Assembly: GCA_036308445.1 (NCBI GenBank)
Contig: JAXJVS010000176.1
Location: 1-36,452 of the forward strand
Origin: MGBC113645 sp036308445
GTDB taxonomy: Bacteria; Bacillota_I; Bacilli_A; Erysipelotrichales; Coprobacillaceae
Length of the DNA stretch: 36,452 nt
Direction of reading: 5' to 3'
Both the position numbers and the translations under genes were made by a program. Position 1 is the stretch's first letter. Every line of letters starts with the position of its first letter. This document shows positions 1 to 8,562 of this stretch, piece after piece. The notes under the pieces are model-generated. The model saw only the letters and a list, made by a program, of their open reading frames with translations. It searched no databases and had not been told where the DNA came from.

Positions 1-10
1 AATAAATATA

Positions 11-39
11 AAAAAAAGAAGGAATCATATTTCCTTCTT
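11..39 (-). terminator. Rho-independent terminator of the gal operon
   Basis: A 9-bp perfect stem (16-24 pairing with 31-39) with a 6-nt loop is followed, on the minus strand, by a run of seven T residues. It overlaps the galK stop codon at 38-40, so the operon ends here. Confidence 0.85.
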
Positions 40-1312
40 ATAATACTTTCTTACCACCATATTTTCTCACTTTCAAAATATGACAGCTTCCTTCTCCGAA
101 ATATTTCTCAATTTCATTTTTATATGTTTCTACATATTCATCCTTCACAAATGCTTGAATAGTACCTGCAAATCCACCACCATGAACACGACATACACCA
201 TTATCACCTAAAATCATTTCAGTTAAGGAAATTGCGATAGATACAGCTTGATTAACATAATCTAAATTAGAATAAATATTTTGTAAATATTTATATGAAC
301 TATCTCCACTAGCTTTAATTACAGCTTTAAATGCATCAAAATCTCTATCATTTAATGCTTTTACAGCTTTTTCTACTCTCTTATTTTCTTCAAATAAATG
401 AATTGCTCTTAAGACTGCTCTATCATTTACAGATTTTCTTACCTCTGGTAATCTATTATAGAATTCTTTTTCATCAACTTCTCTTAATACTTCTTTACCA
501 AATACTTTCGCAACAGCTTTCATTTCTGTAGGAATAGAAGCATAATCAGCAGTTAAATCCGCATGTGATGCATGTACATCTACAATACATAAACTATGTT
601 TAAATTCTGGGAAATCAACTTCTACCTTTCTAACAATAGGATTAGAATTATCTTTAAAATCAATATTAATTAAACTTCCTACTGAACAAGCACACTGATC
701 CATTAAACCACAAGGCTTTCCAAAATATACATTTTCTGCATATTGACCAATTTGAGCAATCAATACTGGATCAACATTCATATCATTATATAAACCTGAT
801 AATACAGTACCTATTATAACTTCAAAAGCAGCAGAAGAAGATAGACCAGAACCTTGTAAAACATCACTAGTCATATAAGCATTAAAACCACCAATATTGT
901 ATCCTAATTGTTTAAATTTAGCTAATACACCTCTAATTAAACCTTCAGAAGACTCTTTTTCATCTTCTTTCATTGCTAAATCATTAACATCAATAGCTTT
1001 AATATCATAATCATCAGATAAAACTTTCACTTGTTCAGCTTTTTCCACAATCGCAATAATATCTAAGTTAATAGCAGCAGCTAAAACTTCACCATGTTGA
1101 TGATCAGTATGGTTACCACTAACTTCACTTCTTCCTGGTGTACTATAAATTTCAATATCTTTATCACCATATAAGGCAATAAATTTTTCAATTGCTTTTA
1201 CATATCTATCTTTCTGAGTATCTACTAAAGTAGCATCCACATAAATATCTGCTAATAAATCATTATACTTATTTTCTTTAATTTCATTAATAACTAAACT
1301 TGCTTTTTTCAT
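38..1312 (-). CDS. galK: Galactokinase
   Basis: GHMP-family kinase that phosphorylates galactose to galactose-1-phosphate with ATP in the cytoplasm (Leloir pathway). At 424 aa it is slightly longer than the usual 380-400. The galactokinase signature lies at residues 59-74 (PGRSEVSGNHTDHQHG), the ATP-binding GHMP motif at 154-161 (GSGLSSSA), and the C-terminal glycine motif HGGGFAG near 375-381. It is the last gene of galT-galM-galK. Its ATG overlaps the galM stop by one base (TAATG), and a GAGGTAA ribosome site lies inside galM, so translational coupling is likely. The N-terminal 40 residues before the conserved core are typical of Firmicutes galactokinases. Identity is secure. Confidence 0.96.
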   Translation of the reverse strand: MKKASLVINEIKENKYNDLLADIYVDATLVDTQKDRYVKAIEKFIALYGDKDIEIYSTPGRSEVSGNHTDHQHGEVLAAAINLDIIAIVEKAEQVKVLSDDYDIKAIDVNDLAMKEDEKESSEGLIRGVLAKFKQLGYNIGGFNAYMTSDVLQGSGLSSSAAFEVIIGTVLSGLYNDMNVDPVLIAQIGQYAENVYFGKPCGLMDQCACSVGSLINIDFKDNSNPIVRKVEVDFPEFKHSLCIVDVHASHADLTADYASIPTEMKAVAKVFGKEVLREVDEKEFYNRLPEVRKSVNDRAVLRAIHLFEENKRVEKAVKALNDRDFDAFKAVIKASGDSSYKYLQNIYSNLDYVNQAVSIAISLTEMILGDNGVCRVHGGGFAGTIQAFVKDEYVETYKNEIEKYFGEGSCHILKVRKYGGKKVL

Positions 1313-2325
1313 TATCTTATTACCTCGAATTTATATGATGTTGTTTCATCATATATTTGTCCTTTCTTTAAAATAGTTGTTGGTTCTTCTTCCAAATGAA
1401 TAGCATCTGGTAAATTCTGAGTTTCAATACATACGGCATCTCTCTTATAATAATGTTGTCCATATTTACCTAATCGTCCATCTAAATAATTTGCAGTATA
1501 TATTTGTGCTCCTGGTAAAGTCGTCGTTACTGTTAATCTTCTTCCACTTTCTTTATGTTCTAAAATAGCCTGATTTTCACTGGCACTAAAGATAAATGGA
1601 TGATCAAAACCAGCTCCTGCAATTAACTGATCATAATCTACCTCTACTCTATCTCCTATTAATGCTCCTGCATTAAAATCAAATGGGGTTCCTTCTACAT
1701 TCCTAAATTCACCAGTAGGTAAACCATCATTATCAACACAAGCAAACTTATCAGCCTTTAGTGTTAATTTATGATTATAAATATTTTCTTTTTTACCAGA
1801 TAAATTGAAATAAGAATGGTTAGTAATATTAATAATAGTATCTTGATCACATGACGCTAAGTAATGTACATTTAAAGTATCATCATTTAAAGTATAAATA
1901 GCTTTAAAATCTAAAGTTCCTGGGTATCCTTCTTCTCCATCCTTAGAAATATAATGGAATTCAATTGTATTTTCATCTTTGATTTCATAATCAAAAACTT
2001 GGTAACTAAATCCTTTTATACCTCCATGTAAATGATTAGGGCCATTATTTACAGCTAATGTATACTCTTTATCATTTAAAGAAAACTTTCCTCTTTTAAT
2101 TCTATTTGCAATTCTTCCAACTAATGCTCCTAAATAAGCATCTAAAGTAGAATAACTGCTGAAATCATCATAACCTAATACAACATCATCAATGTTTCCA
2201 TCTTTATCTTTCATTAATACTTTTACAATAGTACAACCAAAATTAGAAACTACAACTTCAATATTATCATTTTTCATTGAGATAAGATCAATTTTATCAT
2301 CAATCTTTTCAAGCACTTGAATCAT
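1312..2325 (-). CDS. galM: Aldose 1-epimerase (galactose mutarotase)
   Basis: Interconverts beta- and alpha-D-galactose so that galactokinase receives the alpha anomer; cytoplasmic. The 337-aa product has the family motifs NGPNHLHGG at 94-102 and TNHSYFNLSG at 168-177 (catalytic His170), and the region around ETQNLPDAIH near the C-terminus carries the catalytic glutamate. An upstream in-frame start 16 codons earlier is possible, but the ATG at 2323-2325 has a strong AGGAGGG site overlapping the galT stop, so it is preferred. It lies between galT and galK with essentially no intergenic space. Confidence 0.95.
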   Translation of the reverse strand: MIQVLEKIDDKIDLISMKNDNIEVVVSNFGCTIVKVLMKDKDGNIDDVVLGYDDFSSYSTLDAYLGALVGRIANRIKRGKFSLNDKEYTLAVNNGPNHLHGGIKGFSYQVFDYEIKDENTIEFHYISKDGEEGYPGTLDFKAIYTLNDDTLNVHYLASCDQDTIINITNHSYFNLSGKKENIYNHKLTLKADKFACVDNDGLPTGEFRNVEGTPFDFNAGALIGDRVEVDYDQLIAGAGFDHPFIFSASENQAILEHKESGRRLTVTTTLPGAQIYTANYLDGRLGKYGQHYYKRDAVCIETQNLPDAIHLEEEPTTILKKGQIYDETTSYKFEVIR

Positions 2326-2335
2326 ATTTGCCCTC

Positions 2336-3826
2336 CTATTCTTCCATTGATTCAATAAATTTTTCAAAAGCATTTATTCCTGCATCATTCATTTTAAATA
2401 CTCCTGCATCCTCTAGGACTTCTACAAATTTCTTAGTTAATGCTTCATTTAAAATATCATCTGCATTTTCACTAGTAAATGAATATTGCTCTTTTAATTC
2501 ATTATACCATAATTCATGCTTAGAAAGCTCCTTATAATCAATAAAATTTTTATTTCCTAGTAAACATTCTTTCAATAATCGAAGCTCAGTTTTTAATCTT
2601 GCAGGTAAGACAGCCAATCCCATAACTTCTATTAAACCGATGTTTTCTTTTTTTATATGATGCAAGTGGGCATGGGGATGAAAAATACCATCAGGATGTT
2701 CTTCACTAGTTCTATTATTTCTTAAAACTAAATCCATTTGATATTGATTATCTTTCATTCTAGCGATTGGGGTTATTGTATTATGTGGAGTATCGCCACT
2801 ATAAGATAAAATATCTAATTCTTTATTTGAATAGTTCTTCCATTTCGTTAATAGGTCATCTGCAAAGTTAATTATTTCTTCCTTAGAAGAAGATGTAACT
2901 CTTATGGTAGATAAAGGCCATTTTAATAATTCAATTTTCAACAATGGATATTTCAACAAGTGATATGTTTGAATCACTTTAGCTCCTTCCATTGGAAAAG
3001 TATAACATCCTCCTTGGAAATGATCATGACTTAAGATAGAACCACCTACAATTGGTAAATCCGCATTAGATCCAAGCATATAATGAGGAAAAACATCTAA
3101 AAATGATAATAAATGAGAAAAAGTATCTCTATTAATTACCATTGGTTTATGAATCTTATTAAAAACAATACAATGTTCATTATAGTAAACATAAGGTGAA
3201 TACTGTAAGAAATAATCATCATTATCTAATTTCAAGGGAATAATACGATGAGTCTGTCTTGCAGCTCTATTCAAATCTCCACTAAATCCTACATTTTCTT
3301 TACATAACAAACATTTTGGATAACCACTAGACTTAATAAGTTTTGCTTTTGCAATTTCTTTAGGGTCTTTTTCTGGTTTAGATAAATTAATTGTAATTTC
3401 TATATCACCATATTTATAATATTTTTTAAATCTAATGTTTTTATCAGTTCTGCTTTTTCTAATATAATTAGAAGCAATAGATAAATCATAGTAATAATCT
3501 GTTGCCTCACTAGGTGAAATTCTATACTTTTGTTGAAAATTTTCTAAAACTTCATGAGGTCTAGGCATAACACAATTCATTATTCTAGTATCAAATAAAT
3601 CCTTCGCAGTTATACTATCTTCAATAATTCCTTTATTAACAGCATATTCTAACATTTCTTCCAAAATAGGTGTACATTCTGTAAGATTTTCTTTTACTTT
3701 CTGCATTTCAAAGCTGTCTAATTGAAAAAGATCTAGTAATAAATTGACTGAATAATCTATATCTTCTTCATAAATCATTCCTCTATTCATTGCAAAATGA
3801 ATAAGTCTACTAATTTGTAAGTTCAT
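2336..3826 (-). CDS. galT: UTP/UDP-glucose-hexose-1-phosphate uridylyltransferase, class II
   Basis: Transfers UMP between UDP-glucose and galactose-1-phosphate, giving UDP-galactose and glucose-1-phosphate. The 496-aa length, the MNCVMPRP segment at 84-90 and the CLLC pair at 172-175 are those of the Firmicutes class II GalT, not the roughly 350-aa E. coli type. The active-site HxH segment is SHDHFQGG at 266-273. First gene of the gal operon, with a textbook AGGAGGA ribosome site 6 nt before the ATG and its own promoter at 3856-3883. No galE or gal regulator is visible in the window. Confidence 0.95.
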   Translation of the reverse strand: MNLQISRLIHFAMNRGMIYEEDIDYSVNLLLDLFQLDSFEMQKVKENLTECTPILEEMLEYAVNKGIIEDSITAKDLFDTRIMNCVMPRPHEVLENFQQKYRISPSEATDYYYDLSIASNYIRKSRTDKNIRFKKYYKYGDIEITINLSKPEKDPKEIAKAKLIKSSGYPKCLLCKENVGFSGDLNRAARQTHRIIPLKLDNDDYFLQYSPYVYYNEHCIVFNKIHKPMVINRDTFSHLLSFLDVFPHYMLGSNADLPIVGGSILSHDHFQGGCYTFPMEGAKVIQTYHLLKYPLLKIELLKWPLSTIRVTSSSKEEIINFADDLLTKWKNYSNKELDILSYSGDTPHNTITPIARMKDNQYQMDLVLRNNRTSEEHPDGIFHPHAHLHHIKKENIGLIEVMGLAVLPARLKTELRLLKECLLGNKNFIDYKELSKHELWYNELKEQYSFTSENADDILNEALTKKFVEVLEDAGVFKMNDAGINAFEKFIESMEE

Positions 3827-3855
3827 ATATTCTCCTCCTGCATCTACGATTATAT

Positions 3856-3883
3856 TTTATATCATACGAAGATATAAAGTCAA
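3856..3883 (-). promoter_or_regulatory. Promoter of the galT-galM-galK operon
   Basis: On the minus strand, TTGACT (3878-3883) and TATAAA (3856-3861) are separated by 16 bp, with a TGA extended -10 just upstream. The predicted start near 3849 gives a short leader before the galT ribosome site. No operator or catabolite-response element was recognised. Confidence 0.55.
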
Positions 3884-3993
3884 TATATTTTACTAAATTT
3901 TATATTGTTTTTACTAATATTTATAGTTATTATTTACTAAATAAGTATATTATTAAAATATAAAACATAAATTCGTGTATTTATCTTTAAAAG

Positions 3994-4002
3994 TGATATA
4001 CT
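3994..4002 (+). promoter_or_regulatory. Extended -10 promoter for the MFS transporter-deoC pair
   Basis: TGA followed by TATACT (3997-4002) lies 30 bp before the transporter ATG. No good -35 hexamer is present at 16-18 bp, so the extended -10 would carry recognition. Confidence 0.4.
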
Positions 4003-4031
4003 TATAGTTAAAGATATATTGAGGGGAAATT

Positions 4032-5243
4032 ATGGAATTATTAAAAAAAAGATGGATCTATGTTGTTAATGGAGTCGTTATTTTATTGTTTATGGGATGC
4101 TCTTATGCTTGGAGTGTTTTTGTTGTACCATTGGAGTATTCTTATGGCTGGAGTCGTTCTGAAACTTCTTTAGCTTTTACTTTAAATTTGATTTTCTTTT
4201 CTATCGGTAGTATTATGGTCGGAATTTTTTCTAAGAAATTGAGTTTTTCTACTATATTAAAGATAGCTGCAGTTATGATAAGTATAGGCTTTTTCACATC
4301 TAGTTTTGTAGAAAGAGTAGAACTTATTTATCTTACTTATAGTTTTTTATGTGGTTGTGGAATAGGTGCTGGTTACAGCTGTGTTATTTCTAGTGCTCCT
4401 CTATGGTTTCCTGAAAAATCAGGTATGATTACAGGAATATTATTAATGGGATATGCATTATCTACAGCTATATTTAGTCCTATTATTAATAGCTTAATTC
4501 AATTATTAGGTATTTCATATACTTTTAAAATTCTAGCTCTTATTAGTTTTATAGGTTTAATATTAGGAAGTTTTTTATTGAAGATACCCACTCATGAAGA
4601 ATCTTCTCAATTGCCACAAGAAAGTCGCCCTCATAACAATAGAACAAATAATATTAATACATCTCAAATGATAAAAAAACCATTATTTTGGAATTATTAT
4701 ATATTAAGTGCTTTTAATGCTGGCATAGGATTAACTATTATTAACCATGTTACACCTATGCTGAAAGAAGATTTATTTATAAGTTCAGCATTAGCTTCAA
4801 TTGTTGTTAGTATTATTTCTATCTGTAATGGTGGAGGTAGAATTATTTGGGGAATGGTATTTGATAGACAAGGTATAAAAAAAACACTAAGCTATATTAA
4901 TATAGTTATGCTTTGTTCTTCATTTCTATTAACATTCAGTTTATCTATTAAAAATCAGTATTTATTTATTTTTGCTGCAAGTATTTTGTTATTTGTATTC
5001 GGTGGTAATGCTTCGTTAATGCCTACTATTGTAAGATATTTGTTTGGTTGTGATAATTTTTCATTAAATTATTCCATTTTATCTACAAGCTGTATTATTC
5101 AAGCTTCTTTACCTACTATTGTAGGAACTATTCATACAATGACATCAAATTATTTTATACCAACAAAAATCTTATTAATAATTTCAATTTTAAATATTTT
5201 ATTACTTTTTATTATGATTAAGTTGTATAATAGAGAATATTAG
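4032..5243 (+). CDS. MFS transporter, oxalate/formate antiporter (OFA)-like
   Basis: A 403-aa, 12-helix major facilitator protein of the inner membrane. The N-terminus carries the OFA-type signature CSYAWSVFVVPLEYSYGWSR (residues 23-42), seen in OxlT-like carriers of small organic anions. A hydrophilic loop near residues 190-215 separates the two six-helix halves, as in other MFS proteins. The stop codon TAG is part of the ribosome site of deoC nine bases downstream, so the two genes are co-transcribed. The substrate cannot be read from sequence. The pairing with deoC suggests a deoxyribose- or nucleoside-related solute, but OFA members usually carry carboxylates, so this is only a suggestion. 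Confidence 0.85.
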   Translation: MELLKKRWIYVVNGVVILLFMGCSYAWSVFVVPLEYSYGWSRSETSLAFTLNLIFFSIGSIMVGIFSKKLSFSTILKIAAVMISIGFFTSSFVERVELIYLTYSFLCGCGIGAGYSCVISSAPLWFPEKSGMITGILLMGYALSTAIFSPIINSLIQLLGISYTFKILALISFIGLILGSFLLKIPTHEESSQLPQESRPHNNRTNNINTSQMIKKPLFWNYYILSAFNAGIGLTIINHVTPMLKEDLFISSALASIVVSIISICNGGGRIIWGMVFDRQGIKKTLSYINIVMLCSSFLLTFSLSIKNQYLFIFAASILLFVFGGNASLMPTIVRYLFGCDNFSLNYSILSTSCIIQASLPTIVGTIHTMTSNYFIPTKILLIISILNILLLFIMIKLYNREY

Positions 5244-5252
5244 GAGGATATT

Positions 5253-5924
5253 ATGATAAAAAAAAGAGAACTTGCAGGTATGTTTGATCATACTTTACTA
5301 AAACCTTATGCCACAAATGAAGATTTTATAAAATTATGTAATGAAGCTAAAGAAATTGGTGCAGCCATGGTTGCTATTAATAGTGCTCCAGTTAAATTAT
5401 GCAAACAATTATTACAAGGTACTGATATTCATGTTGGAGCTGCTATTTCTTTTCCTTTAGGACAAACAACAATCGCAATTAAAGTTGCTGAAACAAAACA
5501 AGCGATTGATGATGGTGCTGATGAAATTGATTATGTTATTAATATAAGTGAATTAAAAGAAGGACATCTTGATTACATTGAAGATGAAATGAAACAAATT
5601 GTTGATATATGTAAAGAGCATGATGTTATTTCTAAAGTTATATTTGAAAATTGTTATCTTACTCAAGAAGAGATAAAACAATTAGCGTTAATTGCTAAAA
5701 AGGTTAAACCTGACTATATTAAAACAAGTACTGGCTTTGGTACTGGTGGTGCTAAAATAGAAGATGTAAAATTAATGAAAGAGACAGTTGGTAACGATGT
5801 GAAAGTAAAAGCTGCTGGTGGTATTAGAGATTTAGATACTTGTCTAAAAATGATTGAAGCTGGAGCTAGTCGTATTGGTACTAGTAGTTCCTTAAAAATA
5901 TTAGAAGAGATAAAAGACGAATAG
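5253..5924 (+). CDS. deoC: Deoxyribose-phosphate aldolase
   Basis: Class I aldolase that splits 2-deoxyribose-5-phosphate into glyceraldehyde-3-phosphate and acetaldehyde, in deoxynucleoside catabolism. It is 223 aa, the normal length. The Schiff-base lysine is K157 in DYIKTSTGFGTGGA, the second lysine is K186 in KVKAAGGIRD, and D93 in EIDYVIN completes the active-site triad. The start is fixed by a TAGGAGG site overlapping the end of the transporter gene. No deoB, nucleoside phosphorylase or DeoR regulator is next to it. The stop codon falls inside the terminator stem. Confidence 0.96.
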   Translation: MIKKRELAGMFDHTLLKPYATNEDFIKLCNEAKEIGAAMVAINSAPVKLCKQLLQGTDIHVGAAISFPLGQTTIAIKVAETKQAIDDGADEIDYVINISELKEGHLDYIEDEMKQIVDICKEHDVISKVIFENCYLTQEEIKQLALIAKKVKPDYIKTSTGFGTGGAKIEDVKLMKETVGNDVKVKAAGGIRDLDTCLKMIEAGASRIGTSSSLKILEEIKDE

Positions 5925-5941
5925 TTTCCTATTCGTCTTTT
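5912..5941. terminator. Bidirectional terminator between deoC and the 418-aa hypothetical gene
   Basis: A perfect 13-bp stem (5912-5924 with 5929-5941) and a 4-nt loop, with T runs at both ends. It contains the deoC stop and two bases of the stop of the convergent gene, and can serve both strands. Confidence 0.85.
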
Positions 5942-7196
5942 AAAAGAAATATTTCTTTACATGTCTTCTTACTTGATTCGCAAATTGTACATCACTAGAA
6001 CTAGATGCAACAGTAATTAAATATCTACTATCCTCAAAAAAACGGGCTGCATAATGATCATTCTTTTCCAAATATACACCATATTTTTTTAGTTTTGCTA
6101 TAGCTCTATCTGTTACTCCTGGCATTGCTTTTAAAGTCTTTTGAATATTTTCAATGAGTTCATCTCTTATTCCAACTTTAGGATTATCACTTATGATTTT
6201 ATCAATCATATCTTTATATTCTTGATCTTTACCATTCTTAGATTCTTCTAATAAATATAGAATCATATCTTTTTGTTCTCCAGGATAATATTCTTTTTCA
6301 TCACCTTTCAACAAAAGAGGATATTCTCCTAAATCTTCTAAATAATGTAGATTAGATTTATTTTTTTCTTCTAATAAAGATATATAAGTATTTAGTTTAG
6401 ATATATTTTCTACTAATTTTTCTTTTTCTTCTTCTAAACTCATCATTTCCATTTCCAAATCACTTAAAATTATATTTTCGTTTTCTTTTTCATAAGCAAT
6501 CATTTCATTTAATACATTTTTATATAATTGGCTCATTGAATATGGATATTCATATACTCTTGTTGTTATGTAATTTTGAACTTTTAAAAAAATACGCTCA
6601 ATAAACTGATGATTACTTTCATGTTTTAATGATGATAATTTTATGCAATGGTGATTTAAATAAATAAGATAACTACTATCCCTGATATGGTAATGAGTTT
6701 TCATCTTTTTCTCAAACTCTTCATTGCCATATACAACATATGCCATTCCTACAACCTTAGAAGCAAGTTCTGATACAAACTCCTCATCATTAGATAATGA
6801 ATGATTTAAGTAGATAATTGGTAACTGATAATGATAAGTATTCAATTCCTCAAAGGATTCAATATAAAATGCTTTCTTATCCACATATAAAATTTCTTCC
6901 TTTAAGATATAGTCTTTTTTCAATAAATATTCAAGTATATCTATATACTCACTATATCCTTGATCATCTAAATTTATATATAATACTTTTTCTTTATCAT
7001 TAAATATATATTCATATATCCAATCATCTTCTATATGGTAAGCTAAAATATCTTTATATTGAATAATCCATCCTTTATTTATATATGTAATATATTGACT
7101 ATAGTCTTCTTCTATTTGATGTAAATTAACAATAATTTGATGTATTAGTTGTTTATTGATATTTTTTAATTTTATCTTCGTAACTAAATATTTCAT
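5940..7196 (-). CDS. Hypothetical coiled-coil protein, second of a paralogous pair
   Basis: Not recognised. The 418-aa product has four parts: an N-terminal mixed alpha/beta region (1-120); a segment near 125-160 beginning YQLPIIYLNHSLSN and ending VVGMAYVVYG; a charged coiled coil near 245-285 (EMEMMSLEEEKEKLVENISK); and a C-terminal block from about 345. That block, ending in KYGVYLEKNDHYAARFFEDS and a SSSSD segment, resembles in outline the small HicA/dsRBD-like folds (conserved His, then strands), but this is only an impression. No signal peptide or membrane helix. Its ATG overlaps the stop of the upstream gene as ATGA, so the two are translationally coupled. The upstream protein shows the same N-terminal, LPI..., coiled-coil order, which suggests duplication. 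Confidence 0.75.
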   Translation of the reverse strand: MKYLVTKIKLKNINKQLIHQIIVNLHQIEEDYSQYITYINKGWIIQYKDILAYHIEDDWIYEYIFNDKEKVLYINLDDQGYSEYIDILEYLLKKDYILKEEILYVDKKAFYIESFEELNTYHYQLPIIYLNHSLSNDEEFVSELASKVVGMAYVVYGNEEFEKKMKTHYHIRDSSYLIYLNHHCIKLSSLKHESNHQFIERIFLKVQNYITTRVYEYPYSMSQLYKNVLNEMIAYEKENENIILSDLEMEMMSLEEEKEKLVENISKLNTYISLLEEKNKSNLHYLEDLGEYPLLLKGDEKEYYPGEQKDMILYLLEESKNGKDQEYKDMIDKIISDNPKVGIRDELIENIQKTLKAMPGVTDRAIAKLKKYGVYLEKNDHYAARFFEDSRYLITVASSSSDVQFANQVRRHVKKYFF

Positions 7197-8269
7197 TTTT
7201 GACTCCTTAAAACTGATTTAATAACATCCCTTTTTCTAAAGTTATCTTCCATAGGTAAGTCATTCACAACTCTTTCTAATACATCAAGAACTAACTTTTG
7301 ATATTTTTCATAATCTTTATCTTTAGATATTAATAATGCATCTTGGCAAGCCAATGCTAATTTTTTTTCTAATAATTGATCTGTTTGTTGTAATTGATAA
7401 TGTTTATCTTTCATATCTTTATATTCTTGTTTTAATGCTTCTATATCTTTTTTTAATTTATTTATTTCCTTTAAGAAATAAGTTTCATATTCTTTGTTTT
7501 CTTCTTTTTTATTATTGTGCTCTTTATGTAACTTTAATTTCAATAATTCATCAAATGAATAATATTGATTATTTTCCTGAATCATATATATTCTTACTTT
7601 TTCACCTATGTCCTTAATCATCTTGAATTCATTTTGTATTTCTATATTTTCAATAAACCCATCAGGATAGATAATTTTAGCAGTTAAATCATGACTTTTA
7701 GTATATACGCAAAGAACATATCCAATACCTAAGATTTCCTTACTTAGTTTTACTGGATTTATACAACATCTTTTATTTCTCATTAATACAACAATAGGTA
7801 ATTGACATGGTTTCTTTTTTAAAACTTTATATTCTCTTAAAGAAAGATAATGTGGATTCTTTTTAATCATAAGTCCATTTTCTTCTTTAATGTATGAAGA
7901 CAATAATAAATCTTTAAAAATTCTAGGAATTGATATTTTTTCTATAAATTTTGATTGTTCATTTATTTCTTTATAAAATCCTAAATGAATGACTTTATCA
8001 TCATATGAATAAATGATTTCCACAACAAAACCACTTTTGCTATAAGGATCAGTAATCATAAATTGGATTCCTAATTTTTTATTGTCTTCAAAATCTTCTA
8101 TTCTTAATGTTTTTTGATTTATAGAATATAGAAATGAAGTTTCTCCATCATATTTTAATCCTTCCATCCTATTCTTTGATTTAGAATTTAACCATTGTAT
8201 AAACATATCTGTCAAAATATGACGATTAAATTCTTCATTTACTTCTAACTTTGTATAATAGCATATCAC
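7193..8269 (-). CDS. Hypothetical coiled-coil protein, first of a paralogous pair
   Basis: Not recognised. About 358 aa, soluble, with no signal peptide. After a mixed N-terminal region comes CQLPIVVLMRNKRC near residue 155 and a hydrophobic stretch ILGIGYVLCVYTK, matching in position and pattern the LPIIYLNH...VVGMAYVVYG segment of the next gene. A long charged coiled coil (about 250-310) follows, then a helical tail ending RKRDVIKSVLRSQK. It lacks the extra C-terminal block of its partner. The frame can open at TTG 8270-8272, but GTG at 8267-8269 sits 7 nt from the GGGGAG site and is preferred. The promoter is at 8291-8299. The pair probably encodes two subunits acting together; the function is unknown. 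Confidence 0.72.
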   Translation of the reverse strand: MICYYTKLEVNEEFNRHILTDMFIQWLNSKSKNRMEGLKYDGETSFLYSINQKTLRIEDFEDNKKLGIQFMITDPYSKSGFVVEIIYSYDDKVIHLGFYKEINEQSKFIEKISIPRIFKDLLLSSYIKEENGLMIKKNPHYLSLREYKVLKKKPCQLPIVVLMRNKRCCINPVKLSKEILGIGYVLCVYTKSHDLTAKIIYPDGFIENIEIQNEFKMIKDIGEKVRIYMIQENNQYYSFDELLKLKLHKEHNNKKEENKEYETYFLKEINKLKKDIEALKQEYKDMKDKHYQLQQTDQLLEKKLALACQDALLISKDKDYEKYQKLVLDVLERVVNDLPMEDNFRKRDVIKSVLRSQK

Positions 8270-8290
8270 CAAATATCTCCCCTTTTTTGT

Positions 8291-8299
8291 ATTATATCA
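8291..8299 (-). promoter_or_regulatory. Extended -10 promoter of the coiled-coil gene pair
   Basis: On the minus strand, TGA-TATAAT (TATAAT at 8291-8296). No convincing -35 at 16-18 bp. The predicted start near 8284 leaves a leader of only about 15 nt, with the ribosome site at its 5' end. Confidence 0.5.
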
Positions 8300-8520
8300 A
8301 AAATATAGACACTATTCTCTAAATATATTAAAAAAACATTTAAAACAGAATACTTTTAAGAGATTATCAATGGTTTAATATTATCAAAAACTTTGAATGA
8401 AGAAAGTTCTTAATCTTCAAAGATAGAAAATATGAGATTGTTATATTGTGATCTAGCTAGCAAGTTTATTATTAATAGAAATGTTATAATCAATCAAATA
8501 AAGTTTTTATTGTTTTAAAC
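8300..8520. other. Intergenic stretch without a supported gene
   Basis: About 220 bp of AT-rich DNA between the coiled-coil pair promoter and the terminator of the phospholipid synthase gene. I see no ORF with a ribosome site and only a short CTAGCTAG palindrome near 8454-8461. Confidence 0.5.
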
Positions 8521-8557
8521 AAATAAAAATTAACCCGTACAAGGTTAATTTTTATTT
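8521..8557 (-). terminator. Terminator of the phospholipid synthase fusion gene
   Basis: A perfect 15-bp stem (8521-8535 with 8543-8557) and a 7-nt loop, with T-rich 3' arms on both strands. It lies just after the stop codon of the 8563-10485 gene. Confidence 0.8.
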
Positions 8558-8562
8558 ATGTA

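Noticed and set aside
8447..8462. CTAGCTAG palindrome as an operator
   Set aside because: Only 8 bp, with no promoter nearby; expected by chance.
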